The notes below the pieces were generated by a model, which saw nothing but the letters and a program-made list of their open reading frames with translations, ran no database searches and was not told the DNA's origin. DNA of 64,000 nucleotides from positions 496,001 through 560,000 of the forward strand of contig NZ_CP026304.1 in NCBI RefSeq assembly GCF_003054555.1. Direction: 5' to 3'. Below, one piece after another: positions 24,766-33,760 of the stretch (positions are counted from its first letter, which is position 1; every line of letters starts with the position of its first letter). The translations under genes were made by a program, and so were the position numbers. Origin of the DNA: Streptomyces lunaelactis. GTDB taxonomy: Bacteria > Actinomycetota > Actinomycetes > Streptomycetales > Streptomycetaceae.

Positions 24766-26565
24766 ATGGGACGCGCGCCCAGCGGAATTGGCAACTGGCG
24801 GATTGTTCTGTCCGTCGCAGGCGGGGCTGCCGTGCTCGGGCTGGGCGGCCTCTACGCCACCGGGCTGGCGGCCGGCGACGACATCGCCGAGGGCACACGC
24901 GTGCGCGGGGTCGACATCGGCGGGATGAGCCGAGCACAGGCCCAGCGGGTCCTGGACCAAAAGCTCGGGCCGGCCTTCGCGGCGCCGGTCGCTTTGAAGA
25001 TCGGTGACCGCATCGGGAAGGCCGATCCCGGTGCGCTCGGGCTGTCCCTGGACGCCGCCGCGTCCGCCGACCGTGCCGCAAGCGCAGGATCCGATCCGGT
25101 CACCGTGATCGGCAGGCTCTTCGCCTCCGACGACCGGGACGTCGAGCCGGTGATCCGCATGGACGAGCAGAAGAGCCGGGCCGAAGTCGACCGCATCGGT
25201 GCAGCCGCCAAGCAGCAGGTCCGCGACGGGGCAATATCGTTCGACAAGGGCAAAGCCAAGGCCGTCGCCCCGGTCACCGGCATCACCGTGACCACGGACC
25301 AGGCCCTGGACACCATTCGCGACGCATACCTCCGCACGCCGGCTGCCGGCCCCGTCGTGCTGCCCCTCAAGCAGACGCAGCCGCGGATCGGCCCGCAGGA
25401 GACCGAGCGGGCCATGAGGGAGTTCGCCCGGCCCGCGATGTCCGGCCCGGTCACGCTCACCCTCGCCGAGAAACGCATATCCATCGGCCCCTCCGCTCTC
25501 GGCAGTCACCTGACGATGAAGCCCGACGCCCAAAAACGCCTCGTGCCGGCCCTTGACTCCAAGGGCCTGCTCGCCGACTCCGCCGTCTCCCGCCCTGTGC
25601 GGGAAGCCGCCCAGAGCCCCCGGGACGCCGTGTTCCGGCTCGACGGCAACGACCGAGTCGTAGTGGCGCAGGAGGCCCGCGTTGGGCGGCCGGTCACCGA
25701 GAAGGCACTCGGCGAGGCCGTCGTACCCCTGCTGACCCGCTCCGGCGCCGCCCGTACCGGCGAGATCGCCACCACCGAGGTCCAGCCGCAACTCACGAGC
25801 GCATCAGCGCAGCGACTCGGCATCTTGGAGAAGGTCTCCTCCTTCACCGTGAACTTCCCGGCCGCCCCCTACCGCAGCACCAATATCGGCCGCGCCGTGG
25901 AGCTCATCAACGGCTCGGTCGTCCTCCCCGGACAGGAGTGGAGCTTCAACCGAACCGTCGGCAAGCGCACCAAGGAGAACGGCTTCGTCGACGGCCTCAT
26001 GATCAACAACGGCCAGTACGAGAAGTCTCCCGGCGGCGGCGTCTCCGCAGTCGCCACCACGATGTTCAACGCCATGTTCTTCGCGGGAGTCAAGCCCGTG
26101 GAGCACGGCGCCCACTCCTTCTACATCGAGCGCTACCCCGAAGGCCGCGAAGCCACGGTCGCGTGGGGCACTCTCGACCTGCGCTGGACCAACGACTCGG
26201 GCCACGCCCTCTACATCCAGGCCGAATCCACCAGCACCTCGGTGACCATTACCTTCCTCGGCACGAAGAAGTACGACGAGATACGTGCGACCAAGGGGCC
26301 GCGCACCAACATCAAGCAGCCGGGCACGCGGACAGGCAGCGACCCCAAGTGCGAGGTCCAGACCCCGCTCGAAGGGTTCGACATATCCGTCGGCCGCGAC
26401 TTCGTGCAGGACGGCCGAAACGTCAAGCACGAAGACTTCAAGACTCACTACACCCCTCGTGACAAGGTCACGTGCACCCCTGAGGAACCGGCCCCCACAG
26501 CGGCGGCGGACCGACCGGACGCACCGCGCGCGACGGCAACGCCCGGCAGCGACCCCCTCGGCTGA
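24766..26565 (+). CDS. VanW-domain cell-wall protein with peptidoglycan-binding repeats, 599 aa
   Basis: After a short basic start there is one membrane helix (about residues 10-30, VLSVAGGAAVLGLGGLYATG), then YoaR-like PG-binding 4 repeats (GTRVRGVDIGGMSRAQAQRV; later similar units to about 400). The VanW domain (about 355-560) shows APYRSTNIGRAVELINGSVV, then FNRTVGKRTKENGF, the conserved GGGVSAVATTMFNAMFFAG and IERYPEGREATVAWG. The C-terminus is Pro/Ala/Thr-rich. VanW proteins occur in some glycopeptide-resistance clusters but also as ordinary surface proteins. The ATG at 24766 has AGGGAGA upstream. It is monocistronic here, so a general cell-envelope role is likelier than resistance. Confidence 0.9.
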   Translation: MGRAPSGIGNWRIVLSVAGGAAVLGLGGLYATGLAAGDDIAEGTRVRGVDIGGMSRAQAQRVLDQKLGPAFAAPVALKIGDRIGKADPGALGLSLDAAASADRAASAGSDPVTVIGRLFASDDRDVEPVIRMDEQKSRAEVDRIGAAAKQQVRDGAISFDKGKAKAVAPVTGITVTTDQALDTIRDAYLRTPAAGPVVLPLKQTQPRIGPQETERAMREFARPAMSGPVTLTLAEKRISIGPSALGSHLTMKPDAQKRLVPALDSKGLLADSAVSRPVREAAQSPRDAVFRLDGNDRVVVAQEARVGRPVTEKALGEAVVPLLTRSGAARTGEIATTEVQPQLTSASAQRLGILEKVSSFTVNFPAAPYRSTNIGRAVELINGSVVLPGQEWSFNRTVGKRTKENGFVDGLMINNGQYEKSPGGGVSAVATTMFNAMFFAGVKPVEHGAHSFYIERYPEGREATVAWGTLDLRWTNDSGHALYIQAESTSTSVTITFLGTKKYDEIRATKGPRTNIKQPGTRTGSDPKCEVQTPLEGFDISVGRDFVQDGRNVKHEDFKTHYTPRDKVTCTPEEPAPTAAADRPDAPRATATPGSDPLG

Positions 26566-26878
26566 TTCGTAACGCCCAGGAGCGAAGACGCCGCGAGCAA
26601 CAGCGGCAACCGGTACACCGAGGTCGTCGGGACATCGCGGGCTCGTCCAGCGGGACCCCGGCGCTCGCGGCTCTGCCGCCCGGTCGCGGGTTACTGCTCG
26701 GAGTGGTGCACCCGCCGGGCCCCGGCACCCCGGCTGCTTCAGGACGGCCAATGGGCGGCTGCACCGCTGAGGCCACGTCGGACATGGCTGGCCCTTCACC
26801 TGAGTGCAGCTTGCATACTTATGCATGAAATGTCATAGTTTAGCCATGCATAGGCCTCTACCCGAGGAACATGACTTG
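26566..26878. promoter_or_regulatory. Gap with candidate promoter for the zinc-ribbon gene
   Basis: Most of the gap is featureless. Near its right end TTGCAT and TAGTTT, separated by about 19 bases, resemble a vegetative promoter, and the surrounding ATGCATGAAATGTCATAG is strikingly A/T-rich. An ATG about 5 bases after TAGTTT (26845) could give a leaderless start 34 bases upstream of the one chosen. Confidence 0.4.
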
Positions 26879-27025
26879 ATGACCACTGGAGCCCACCCCA
26901 ACGCTCCCGCCCCCCGCGCGAACATCGCCCAAGCTCGCAACTGCGACGAGTGCCGCGGCTGGGGAAGCGTGGTGACCGATGGACGCTACGAGCTCTGCCC
27001 CGCCTGCCAGACCCAGAGCGCGTGA
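26879..27025 (+). CDS. Small zinc-ribbon protein, 48 aa
   Basis: The product ends NCDECRGWGSVVTDGRYELC followed by PACQTQSA. Two CxxC knuckles (CDEC and CPAC) separated by 17 residues form a clear zinc ribbon. I start at ATG 26879 with GAGGAA 9 bases upstream; two upstream in-frame ATGs (26804 and 26845) would add residues with no homology. Its partner is unknown; zinc ribbons of this size usually bind nucleic acid or another protein. It stands alone, convergent to the cupin gene ending at 27086. Confidence 0.65.
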   Translation: MTTGAHPNAPAPRANIAQARNCDECRGWGSVVTDGRYELCPACQTQSA

Positions 27026-27085
27026 CCGACAGTTGTGCGTATCGCGATCACGTCAGCCCCCCAATCCCAACCCCCGCTTTCACGG

Positions 27086-27622
27086 TCAGGTACGCAGCCG
27101 CGTCCGATCCTCCTGCGCCACCGCGAAGCCGGGTACGGACGGCCACCGAATCGTCAACACCACCGACTCCTCTTCCGCGACCCACGAATGGTCGACTCCG
27201 CGCCCCCACACGACGTAGTCGCCCTGCTGTTCCAGGAGAACACTGCGTCCCGGGAGTTCGACGCGGAAGCGGCCGCTGATGAGAACCAGGAGAGCCGTTC
27301 GTTCCTCACCTCTCACCCACTGCATTCGCTCGTCGCCACGCGGATGGACGCCCCATTTGATCTCCACAGCGTCGCTGTGGAGAGGACCTTCAGCCCCTTT
27401 GAAGTGCCCGAGGAGCCATCCCCGGTCCAGTGCCGCGTCCTTGCCTGCATTGCCCACGTACGCGCCGGTCAAGGGCACCCTGGGCGAGGACGAGTCAACG
27501 GTCTGGGTGAAGTGAACGGAGTCGTCGAGCATGCGGAGTGGCCGCCAGTTTGCTCGCTCCGGGTGACAGCAGGCGCTGACCTCGGTGTCCGGAATCTGGC
27601 GGCATGGTCGAGTTTCGCTCAC
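27086..27622 (-). CDS. Cupin-fold protein, 178 aa
   Basis: A C-terminal single cupin barrel is visible at about residues 65-165: HSDAVEIKWGVHPRGDERMQ, then LLVLISGRFRVELPG and EQQGDYVVWGRGVDHSWVAE. The His residues of both cupin motifs are partly kept (WGVHPRGDE and DHSW). The first 60 residues are not recognisable. GTG 27622 overlaps the stop of the aldo-keto reductase gene by four bases (GTGA), which fixes the start by coupling. An ATG 30 codons in is an alternative. It could be a small-molecule-binding partner or isomerase acting with the reductase. Confidence 0.78.
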   Translation of the reverse strand: MSETRPCRQIPDTEVSACCHPERANWRPLRMLDDSVHFTQTVDSSSPRVPLTGAYVGNAGKDAALDRGWLLGHFKGAEGPLHSDAVEIKWGVHPRGDERMQWVRGEERTALLVLISGRFRVELPGRSVLLEQQGDYVVWGRGVDHSWVAEEESVVLTIRWPSVPGFAVAQEDRTRLRT

Positions 27623-28527
27623 GCTCCGCTCTGGTGGATGGAGTCCAAGACGGCCAGTTCGTCCTCGGAGAGGCGCAGTGCGCCGGCGGCCACGTTCGCG
27701 ACCAGGTGTTCAGGGTTGCCGGTACCGGGGATGGCCAGCACATGCGGCCCCCGGTGCAGCGTCCATGCCAGCCGCACCTGCGCCGCGCTCATCCCGTGCG
27801 CCCGCGCGACGGCAAGCACCTCATCGCTGTCGGAGCCACTCGCGCCCACCTCACGCCCGGCGCCGGCGATCGCATAGAACGGCACGAACGCGACACCCTG
27901 CTCACCGCAGGCACGCACGAACTCGTCGTGCTCGGGCCGCACGCCGATGCCGTACTGGTTTTGGACGCAGACCACCGGCGCGATGGCCTGGGCCTCGGCG
28001 AGGTGCTCGGGGGTGACGTTGGAGATGCCCAGGTGGCGGATCAACCCGGCGTCGCGCAGCTGGGCCAGTGCGCCGAAACGCTCGGCGATGGAATCGGTTC
28101 CCACGATGCGCAGGTTCACCACGTCGAGGTGATCACGGCCGAGCTGGCGCAGGTTCTCCTCGACCTGGCCGCGCAGCCGCTCGGGAGTGGCATGGGGCTG
28201 CCACGCACCCGACGGGTCCCGGCCAGGCCCGACCTTGGTGGTGATGACGAGATCGTCGGGGTAGGGGGCCAGTGCCCGGTTGATCAGCTCGTTGGCGGAG
28301 CGCAGCGCCGAGAAGTAGAACGCGGCGGTGTCGATGTGGTTCACACCGAGCTCAACCGCCCGGCGCAGCACGCTGATCGCGCGGCCGCGGTCACTCGGAA
28401 CGGCGTCGTCCGCGAACGCCTCGCCGCTCTGCGTCAGGCGCATCGCGCCGAAACCGATCCGGTTGATCTCCAAGTCGCCGAGCGTCCAAGTACCTGATAC
28501 CGCCGCGGTGATCGTCTCTGAGGTCAT
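27619..28527 (-). CDS. Aldo/keto reductase, 302 aa
   Basis: This is an NADPH-dependent (beta/alpha)8-barrel reductase. Family features: INRIGFGAMRLT near the start, GVNHIDTAAFYFSALRSANE containing the catalytic Asp and Tyr, LVITTKVGPGRD with the catalytic Lys, LDVVNLR, the GLIRHLGISN strand and NADPH-loop IPGTGNPEHLVANVAA. The usual His of the tetrad is replaced in the LDVVNLRIV segment, which is common in this AKR subgroup. ATG 28527 is used. It is divergent from an ArsR-type regulator 50 bases away that likely controls it. The substrate is unknown. Confidence 0.92.
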   Translation of the reverse strand: MTSETITAAVSGTWTLGDLEINRIGFGAMRLTQSGEAFADDAVPSDRGRAISVLRRAVELGVNHIDTAAFYFSALRSANELINRALAPYPDDLVITTKVGPGRDPSGAWQPHATPERLRGQVEENLRQLGRDHLDVVNLRIVGTDSIAERFGALAQLRDAGLIRHLGISNVTPEHLAEAQAIAPVVCVQNQYGIGVRPEHDEFVRACGEQGVAFVPFYAIAGAGREVGASGSDSDEVLAVARAHGMSAAQVRLAWTLHRGPHVLAIPGTGNPEHLVANVAAGALRLSEDELAVLDSIHQSGA

Positions 28528-28577
28528 GTCCGGGATGATCTCCACGATGTAGGCTGCCAGGCCATTGGTTAAGACAT

Positions 28578-29585
28578 GTGCGAATCCTCGGGGTGGCGGT
28601 GCTGGCGGAGCTGGCTTTTTCGGTGAGCGATCTGGCGCAGGTGCGGTTCGCCGTCTCGCCGATGTGGGAGGTCGGGCCCAGCTTCCGGCTGCTGCACTCC
28701 GGCTCCGCGTACCCCGTGCACCGGCCCTGGGCCGAGCAAGTACGGGCACGGCTGGCAGCCGCCGGGCTGGACCGGGGCTGGCTCGCCGAGCTGATCCCGC
28801 CCTCGGGGTATGTTCCCGACTTCCTCAACCCGGCACCCGCCGGGCCGGCGCCCACGCTGGCGGAGGAGCTGGCCAAGATCCGGGCTGCTCCCTCCACCCG
28901 GATCCGCCAGGACCTCGACCGGCTGAGGCACGAGCAGGGGCGTCTCGGCCCCCGGGCGCGGACCCTGTACGCCGAGCCGCAGGCCCGCCTGGTCCGGGTC
29001 GCGGAAGAGATCGAGACCTACTGGGAGCTGGCGCTGGCGCCCTACTGGGCACGGATCCGGGCGGTGCTCGACGCCGACATCTTCTACCGGGCCCGGCAAG
29101 TCGCCGAGCACGGCACGAGCCACCTCTTCAACGATCTGCACCCCTCGGTGAGCTGGGACGACAACGCGCTCCGGCTGGCCCGCCGGCCGCGGCCCCTGTC
29201 CCGCAATACTGCGGGCGCGGGGCTGTTGCTGATTCCTTCGGCCTTCACCGGACCGGGTCCGTTCACCCGCGTGACGCCGCCGGAACCGCCGCAACTGGCC
29301 TATCCGGCGCGCGGCACGGGCTCGCTGTGGGGACCGCGGCCCATCACCGGGACCGATGCCCTCGCCGCCGTACTCGGCCGCTCCCGGACCCTGCTGCTGA
29401 CCGAACTGGAGACTCCGGTCTCCACCACCGAACTGGCCCACCGCACAGGGCTATCGGCTGCCGGAGTGTCCCAGTGCCTCACCGCGCTGCGCGACGCGGG
29501 CCTGGTCAGTGCCCACCGAGCCGGCCGTTCCGTGCTGTACGCCCGCACCTCCGTCGCCGAATCCGTCCTCGCCGCCTCCCCATAG
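28578..29585 (+). CDS. ArsR-family regulator with DUF5937-type N-terminal domain, 335 aa
   Basis: The first 230 residues form the long N-terminal domain found in large Streptomyces ArsR proteins (VSDLAQVRFAVSPMWEVGPS, later RARQVAEHGTSHLFNDLHPS). The C-terminus (about 245-330) is a winged HTH: RSRTLLLTELETPVSTTELA, then TGLSAAGVSQCLTALRDAGL and VSAHRAGRSVLYART. No ArsR metal-binding cysteine pair is present, so it senses something other than arsenic or cadmium. GTG 28578 is the start used; an ATG two bases earlier is out of frame. It faces the aldo-keto reductase operon across 50 bases. Confidence 0.88.
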   Translation: MRILGVAVLAELAFSVSDLAQVRFAVSPMWEVGPSFRLLHSGSAYPVHRPWAEQVRARLAAAGLDRGWLAELIPPSGYVPDFLNPAPAGPAPTLAEELAKIRAAPSTRIRQDLDRLRHEQGRLGPRARTLYAEPQARLVRVAEEIETYWELALAPYWARIRAVLDADIFYRARQVAEHGTSHLFNDLHPSVSWDDNALRLARRPRPLSRNTAGAGLLLIPSAFTGPGPFTRVTPPEPPQLAYPARGTGSLWGPRPITGTDALAAVLGRSRTLLLTELETPVSTTELAHRTGLSAAGVSQCLTALRDAGLVSAHRAGRSVLYARTSVAESVLAASP

Positions 29586-29635
29586 GTTGCGAGTTCAGAT
29601 TCACGATTGTGACCAACGGACCTTCCCCATCGACG

Positions 29636-29841
29636 TGACGCCCCCGCACCCTGCCTCCACCGGCCACTACTCCCGGGCATACCTCCGGCGAATCCGACCC
29701 GTCCTCGAGGGCCGGATGGCCACCGACGACCTGGCCACGCTCGACACGCTCCTCGCCGACGACGGACCCCACAGCCTCCTACACCGAAACGACCTGATCG
29801 TCCGCGGCACCAGAACAGCATGGGTAGCCCGCCGGCCCTGA
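29636..29841 (+). pseudogene. C-terminal relic of a SAM-dependent methyltransferase
   Basis: The frame ending at 29841 encodes YSRAYLRRIRPVLEGRMATD, then DLATLDTLLADDGPHSLLHR and DLIVRGTRTAWVARRP. I recognise this as the last 60 residues of Streptomyces class I methyltransferases, where R-AYL-RRIRPVLE and RGTRTAWVARRP are typical. The SAM-binding N-terminal two-thirds is absent. There is no fitting start codon with a ribosome site. Confidence 0.65.
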
Positions 29842-29890
29842 ATTGTGCGTTCGAGGACGTGCGGGAAACGGTCATCGCGCACAACGCGGA

Positions 29891-30565
29891 TCAGCGCACG
29901 ATGGAACGCGCGATGCGGAATCCCACGTCGTCGACCTGGAAGCTCGGGTGGCTGCGGCGCCGCGCGGAGGCCCGGCAGCTCCAGTGCTCGTCGAACCAGC
30001 CACCGCCCCGTAGCACCCGGTACGTGCCGTAGACCTCGGCGTCGTAGATGTCCCAGCACCAGTCCCAGACGTTGCCGAGCATGTCGTAAAGGCCCCACGG
30101 GTTGGGCCGCTTGCCGCCCACGTCGTGGATTCGCTCGTGCGAGTTGCCGCGGTACCAAGCGATCTCGTCGAGCGGCCCGTAGCGCGGTCCTGTCGTACCG
30201 GCACGGCAGGCGTGCTCCCACTCGGCTTCGGTCGGCAGCCGGTACCCGCCGGCGGATGCGTCCCACTCGATGCCTTCGCCGTCGGCATGGAGGTGATAGG
30301 CGGGCGCGAACCCGTCGCGTTGGGACAGGGCGTTGCAGAACCGGACCGCGTCCCACCACGAAACACCCTCGACGGGCAACTGGTCCCCTTGGGTGGTGCT
30401 TGGCCGCTGGCCGGTGATCTGTGCGTACAACGCCTGGGTGACCGTGAACGCCGCGAGCTGGTACGGCGCAAGCTCGACCGACCAGCTGCGCTGCGTCCGC
30501 CGGTCCGACAGCGTCACCTGCCCCGGAGGGACAGCGATCATCTCGCTTACCGCGCTCGCGTCCAT
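29891..30565 (-). CDS. Formylglycine-generating-enzyme-like (SUMF1) protein, 224 aa
   Basis: The FGE/SUMF1 fold covers almost the whole chain: AFTVTQALYAQITG, then PVEGVSWWDAVRFCNALSQR, YRLPTEAEWEHACRAGT, GLYDMLGNVWDWCWD and RVLRGGGWFDEHWSCRASAR ending VGFRIAR. True FGEs oxidise a sulfatase cysteine with a copper-binding Cys pair. Only one cysteine near the C-terminus (WSCRAS) fits, so it may be a nonclassical member, as many bacterial FGE-like proteins are. No sulfatase gene is nearby. At 224 residues it is shorter than classical enzymes (about 300). It stands alone. Confidence 0.88.
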   Translation of the reverse strand: MDASAVSEMIAVPPGQVTLSDRRTQRSWSVELAPYQLAAFTVTQALYAQITGQRPSTTQGDQLPVEGVSWWDAVRFCNALSQRDGFAPAYHLHADGEGIEWDASAGGYRLPTEAEWEHACRAGTTGPRYGPLDEIAWYRGNSHERIHDVGGKRPNPWGLYDMLGNVWDWCWDIYDAEVYGTYRVLRGGGWFDEHWSCRASARRRSHPSFQVDDVGFRIARSIVR

Positions 30566-30748
30566 GGACAGGCGATCCTACCGACACCTGTCCTGGACGA
30601 ACGCGCGGCCGGCTTTCCACGCCGCGCACTGCGACGGATCGAGTCCGGCGCCGGGGTGAGGCTGTCGGTGAAGGCGCGGGCGGCCTCGCGGGGTCGGTGG
30701 ATGCTGTCCGGGCTGTCGCCCCGCACCACGGTCGGTACGGGATGCGGG

Positions 30749-30844
30749 CACCTGGTTACCGACGAGCACGCGCCGGCGTGGTGGACGCTGGCCGACGCCG
30801 AGGGCAACGAGGCCGATGTGGCCACCTGGAAGGGCCGCGAATGA
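30749..30844 (+). pseudogene. C-terminal relic of a VOC-family protein
   Basis: The final 31 codons before the stop at 30844 read HLVTDEHAPAWWTLADAEGN then EADVATWKGRE. This is the closing strand pair of a common Streptomyces glyoxalase-fold family (…HAPAWWVLADAEGNEVCV…W…GR). The N-terminal module is absent. The rest of the 566-1187 region of this gap (30566-31187) holds no other gene, only the short repeat listed next. Confidence 0.6.
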
Positions 30845-31033
30845 GGGCGGCAGTCGAGTGGCTGCGCATCACGTCGTCTGCCAGCCGAAACCGGTGATGG
30901 TGAACTGTGCCTACCCGGGCGGAGCGACGAGGGCGTCGGATTGATTCGCGCGCCGAAGCGTTCGGGGGCATCCGGCCAGGTTCGAGGTCCCCGGCTTGCA
31001 GCTATGACCGGCTCGAAGGCGGGTCCGGCCACC

Positions 31034-31049
31034 TAGGCCGTGTCTGACA
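31034..31049. repeat. Second copy of TAGGCCGTGTCTGACA repeat
   Basis: This copy is identical over 16 bases to 14662-14677 and in the same orientation. Here it is followed by AATCCCGCCTGGCGCGACG, which differs from the other copy. It probably marks the end of an insertion-sequence relic occupying part of 31034-31187. No transposase frame is recognisable there. Confidence 0.5.
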
Positions 31050-31187
31050 AATCCCGCCTGGCGCGACGCCCAGCTCGCCCAGTCACGGCGGTTGTGACGG
31101 ATCGGGTTCTCGGTGGCCGGTAGCCGCCCGGCGGGCGACCATTGAGGTGGATCCGCTCGTACGGGGGCCTCTCGCCGGGAGACGCCA

Positions 31188-32828
31188 GTGGTGCACACCG
31201 AGGTATCGGACGTACTGGTAGCGGGCGCCGGCCCGGTCGGGCTGACCGCGGCCGCGGAGTTGCGACGGCGCGGGGTCGCCTGCCGCATCGTCGACCGGCT
31301 TCCGGCCAGGTTGCCGTTCGCGAAGGCCGTGGGCATCCAGCCACGCACCTTGGAGATCTGGGACCGGATGGGCCTGGTGCGGGCTGCGCTGGACGCGGCC
31401 GTCCCGATGCGTGGGCAGCTGATCTACGTCAACGGTGCCGAGCAGGCCCGGCTCGACCTCGTGCTGCCGCCCGAGGTGCCGTACGGCTTCGCCGCGCTGC
31501 CGCAGTACGAGACCGAGCGCATCCTCGAGGAGTTCCTGGCCCGCTTCGGGACCCGGATCGAGCGCGGCACCGAGCTGCTGTCGTTCACCCAGGACGCCGA
31601 CGGGGTGTCCAGTCGGCTCCTCAGCTCCTCCGGGACGGAGGAGGAGGTCCGTTCCCGGTTCCTGGTGGGCTGCGACGGCGCGCACAGCGTCGTCCGCAAG
31701 ACACTCGGGCTCACCTTCGAAGGGGGCGCCTTCCCCGAGGAGTACATGCTCGCCGATGTGGAGGTCGACTGGGACCTGCCGCCCGGGTACGGCGTACGCG
31801 CCATGCACCACGATGCCGAGGGCGCCGTCGACGACGTGCTGGTGTGTATTCCGCTGCCCGGCCCCGGCCGCTACCGGATGTCGATGCTCGTGCCTCCCGA
31901 GCTCTCCACGGCCCGGCGGACCGAGGGCGCTGACCAGGACGGGGTGGCGCACGGCCTGGAGGGCGGCCGGGCCCCTGCGCTCCCCCACATCCAGGCGGTC
32001 CTGGACCGGCTGTCGCCGCAGCCGACCACCGCGTCCGCCATGCGCTGGTCCTCGGTGTTCCGGATCAGCCACCGGCTGGTGGACCGGTACGCCGACGGCC
32101 GGGTCTTCGTCGCCGGGGACGCCGCGCACATCCATCCGCCGACGGGCGCGCAGGGCATGAACACAGGGATCCAGGACGCGTACAACCTGGCCTGGAAGCT
32201 CGCCCTCGCGACCGGGGGCTCCGCACATCCGCAGCTGCTCGCGAGTTACGACGCCGAGCGTCGGCCGATTGGCGAGGAGGTCGTCGGCCGAACCGTCCGG
32301 CACGCCACCGAGGGCATCCAGGCCGACCCGACGGACCCGGCGACCCTGATGCTGCGCGAGGCGCAGCTGCTCGTCGGCTACCGAGGCAGCCCGATCGTGG
32401 GCCGGCCGCACCCGGACGGCGACGGGGCCGGCCCACAGCCCGGAGACCGGGCACCGGACTGTGGCGGCCTCACCGGGGAGATCGCCGCCTATCCGCTGCG
32501 GCTGTACGACCTACTGCGGGACCGCGGGCACGTGCTGCTGCTGTACGGGAACGGCCCGCCGGGCGACGGACTCGACGAACTCGCCGCCGCAGCACGGGAG
32601 CTGTCCCACGGCCAGACAGAACCCTGCGTGGTACTCGCCGAGGGCGCACCCGCCAACGGCACACGGCTGCCGGTGTACCGCGACGGCCGGGGCGAGTTCG
32701 CGCGAGCCTACGGGGCGCAGGATCCGACGGGGTTCGTCGTGCGCCCGGACGGCTACCTCGGAACCCGCCTCTGCCCGCCGACCACGCAGGAACTGGCCGC
32801 CCACCTCGCATGCGTATTCCGGTCCTGA
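31188..32828 (+). CDS. FAD-dependent aromatic hydroxylase/monooxygenase, 546 aa
   Basis: This is a class A flavoprotein monooxygenase. FAD-binding GxGxxG is in VLVAGAGPVGLTAAAELRRR, the DG motif in FLVGCDGAHSVVRKTLGL and the GD motif in FVAGDAAHIHPPTGAQGMNT. The C-terminal 150 residues are the thioredoxin-like extension found in the RdmE/PgaE and rifampicin-monooxygenase groups (ending FVVRPDGYLGTRL). It would hydroxylate a phenolic or polyketide-like compound using NAD(P)H and oxygen; detoxification or tailoring cannot be separated. Start GTG 31188, with a second GTG next to it, has GGGAG upstream. It appears to be monocistronic in accessory DNA between relics. Confidence 0.92.
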   Translation: MVHTEVSDVLVAGAGPVGLTAAAELRRRGVACRIVDRLPARLPFAKAVGIQPRTLEIWDRMGLVRAALDAAVPMRGQLIYVNGAEQARLDLVLPPEVPYGFAALPQYETERILEEFLARFGTRIERGTELLSFTQDADGVSSRLLSSSGTEEEVRSRFLVGCDGAHSVVRKTLGLTFEGGAFPEEYMLADVEVDWDLPPGYGVRAMHHDAEGAVDDVLVCIPLPGPGRYRMSMLVPPELSTARRTEGADQDGVAHGLEGGRAPALPHIQAVLDRLSPQPTTASAMRWSSVFRISHRLVDRYADGRVFVAGDAAHIHPPTGAQGMNTGIQDAYNLAWKLALATGGSAHPQLLASYDAERRPIGEEVVGRTVRHATEGIQADPTDPATLMLREAQLLVGYRGSPIVGRPHPDGDGAGPQPGDRAPDCGGLTGEIAAYPLRLYDLLRDRGHVLLLYGNGPPGDGLDELAAAARELSHGQTEPCVVLAEGAPANGTRLPVYRDGRGEFARAYGAQDPTGFVVRPDGYLGTRLCPPTTQELAAHLACVFRS

Positions 32829-32882
32829 GCTTCGGCGTCCGCGCGCGGTGCCGGCTGAACTCCGCATCGAGAACTCAGCGCA

Positions 32883-33221
32883 GTGGGCGAGGAGTCGGCC
32901 ACCGCGAAGGGCGGCACCGCACTCGCCTCCCTGGCCCTGTCCGGCCAGAAGAGCGGCGCCATCGTCCAGGACGACTGGACCCAGGACGCGGACGCGTTCG
33001 CCGAGATCGCCGCGCAGCTGCGCTCGTACTTCGACGGCAAGCTGACCCGCTTCGACATCGAGTACGTCACCAGCGGCTCCGAGTTCCAGCAACAGGCCTG
33101 GAAGGCCGTCGAGACCATCCCGTACGGCACCACGACCAGCTACGGCAAGCTCGCCGAGCAGATCGGCACCCCGCGCACCGCGGTCCGGGCGGCGCCGCAC
33201 ACCGAAGGAACCACACCGTGA
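32883..33221 (+). pseudogene. Truncated O6-methylguanine-DNA methyltransferase (Ogt/Ada-C) gene
   Basis: The frame encodes AQLRSYFDGKLTRFDIEYVT and SGSEFQQQAWKAVETIPYGT followed by TTSYGKLAEQIGTPR, the N-terminal and DNA-binding parts of a methylated-DNA-cysteine methyltransferase. It then runs into AVRAAPHTEGTTP and stops. The catalytic PCHRV segment and about 45 residues after the helix-turn-helix are missing, so it cannot accept alkyl groups. The start (GTG 32883) also lacks the usual first strands. Its TGA overlaps the GTG of the next gene (GTGA). Confidence 0.78.
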
Positions 33222-33760
33222 TCGACACCACCCATCTCGAGGGCCGCGCCGCCGACCGCGTCGCGGCGGGCGACTGGGACGCGCTCACCGAGGAACTCAA
33301 CGAATACGGCAACACGCTCACCGGACAGCTCCTCACCCCCGACGAGTGCCGCCCGATCGCCGACCTGTACGACAAGAGTGAGCGGTTCCGCTCGACCGTC
33401 GACATGGCCCGTCACCGCTTCGGCTCAGGCCAGTACCGTTACTTCACCCACGACCTGCCCGAGCAGGTCGCCCAGCTGCGCCAGGCGTTCTACCCGCGCC
33501 TGCTTCCCATCGCCCGCGACTGGGCCGCAAAGCTCGACCAGCCCGCACCCCGGCCCGACAGCCTGCAGGAGTGGCTGACGATGTGCCACGAGGCCGGCCA
33601 GGCCAAGTCCGCCCAGATCCTGCTGCGGTACGGCACCGGTGACTGGAACGCCCTGCACCGCGACGTGTTCGGCGACATGCTCTTCCCCCTCCAGGTCGTC
33701 ATCGGCTTGAACGCACCCGCGGCTCGCGCCGACAACGGTGGCCAGGCGCGGCTCGACTGA
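33218..33760 (+). pseudogene. 2OG-Fe(II) oxygenase, C-terminally truncated, 180 aa
   Basis: The N-terminal two-thirds match the Streptomyces 2-oxoglutarate-Fe(II) oxygenase that follows ada/ogt genes (LTPDECRPIADLYDKSERFR, HRFGSGQYRYFTHDLPEQV). The first half of the iron site is present (ALHRDVFGDMLFPLQVVIGL, with H-x-D). Shortly after that the frame enters unrelated residues and stops, so the distal His and the 2-oxoglutarate-binding Arg are lost; intact relatives are about 230-240 residues. AAGGAA precedes GTG 33218. Together with the truncated ogt this is a decayed alkylation-repair operon analogous to ada-alkB. Confidence 0.75.

Noticed and set aside
29300..30629. Long minus-strand frames around the FGE-like gene
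   Set aside because: They are alternate frames of the ArsR and FGE genes with Arg/Pro-rich composition and no domains.
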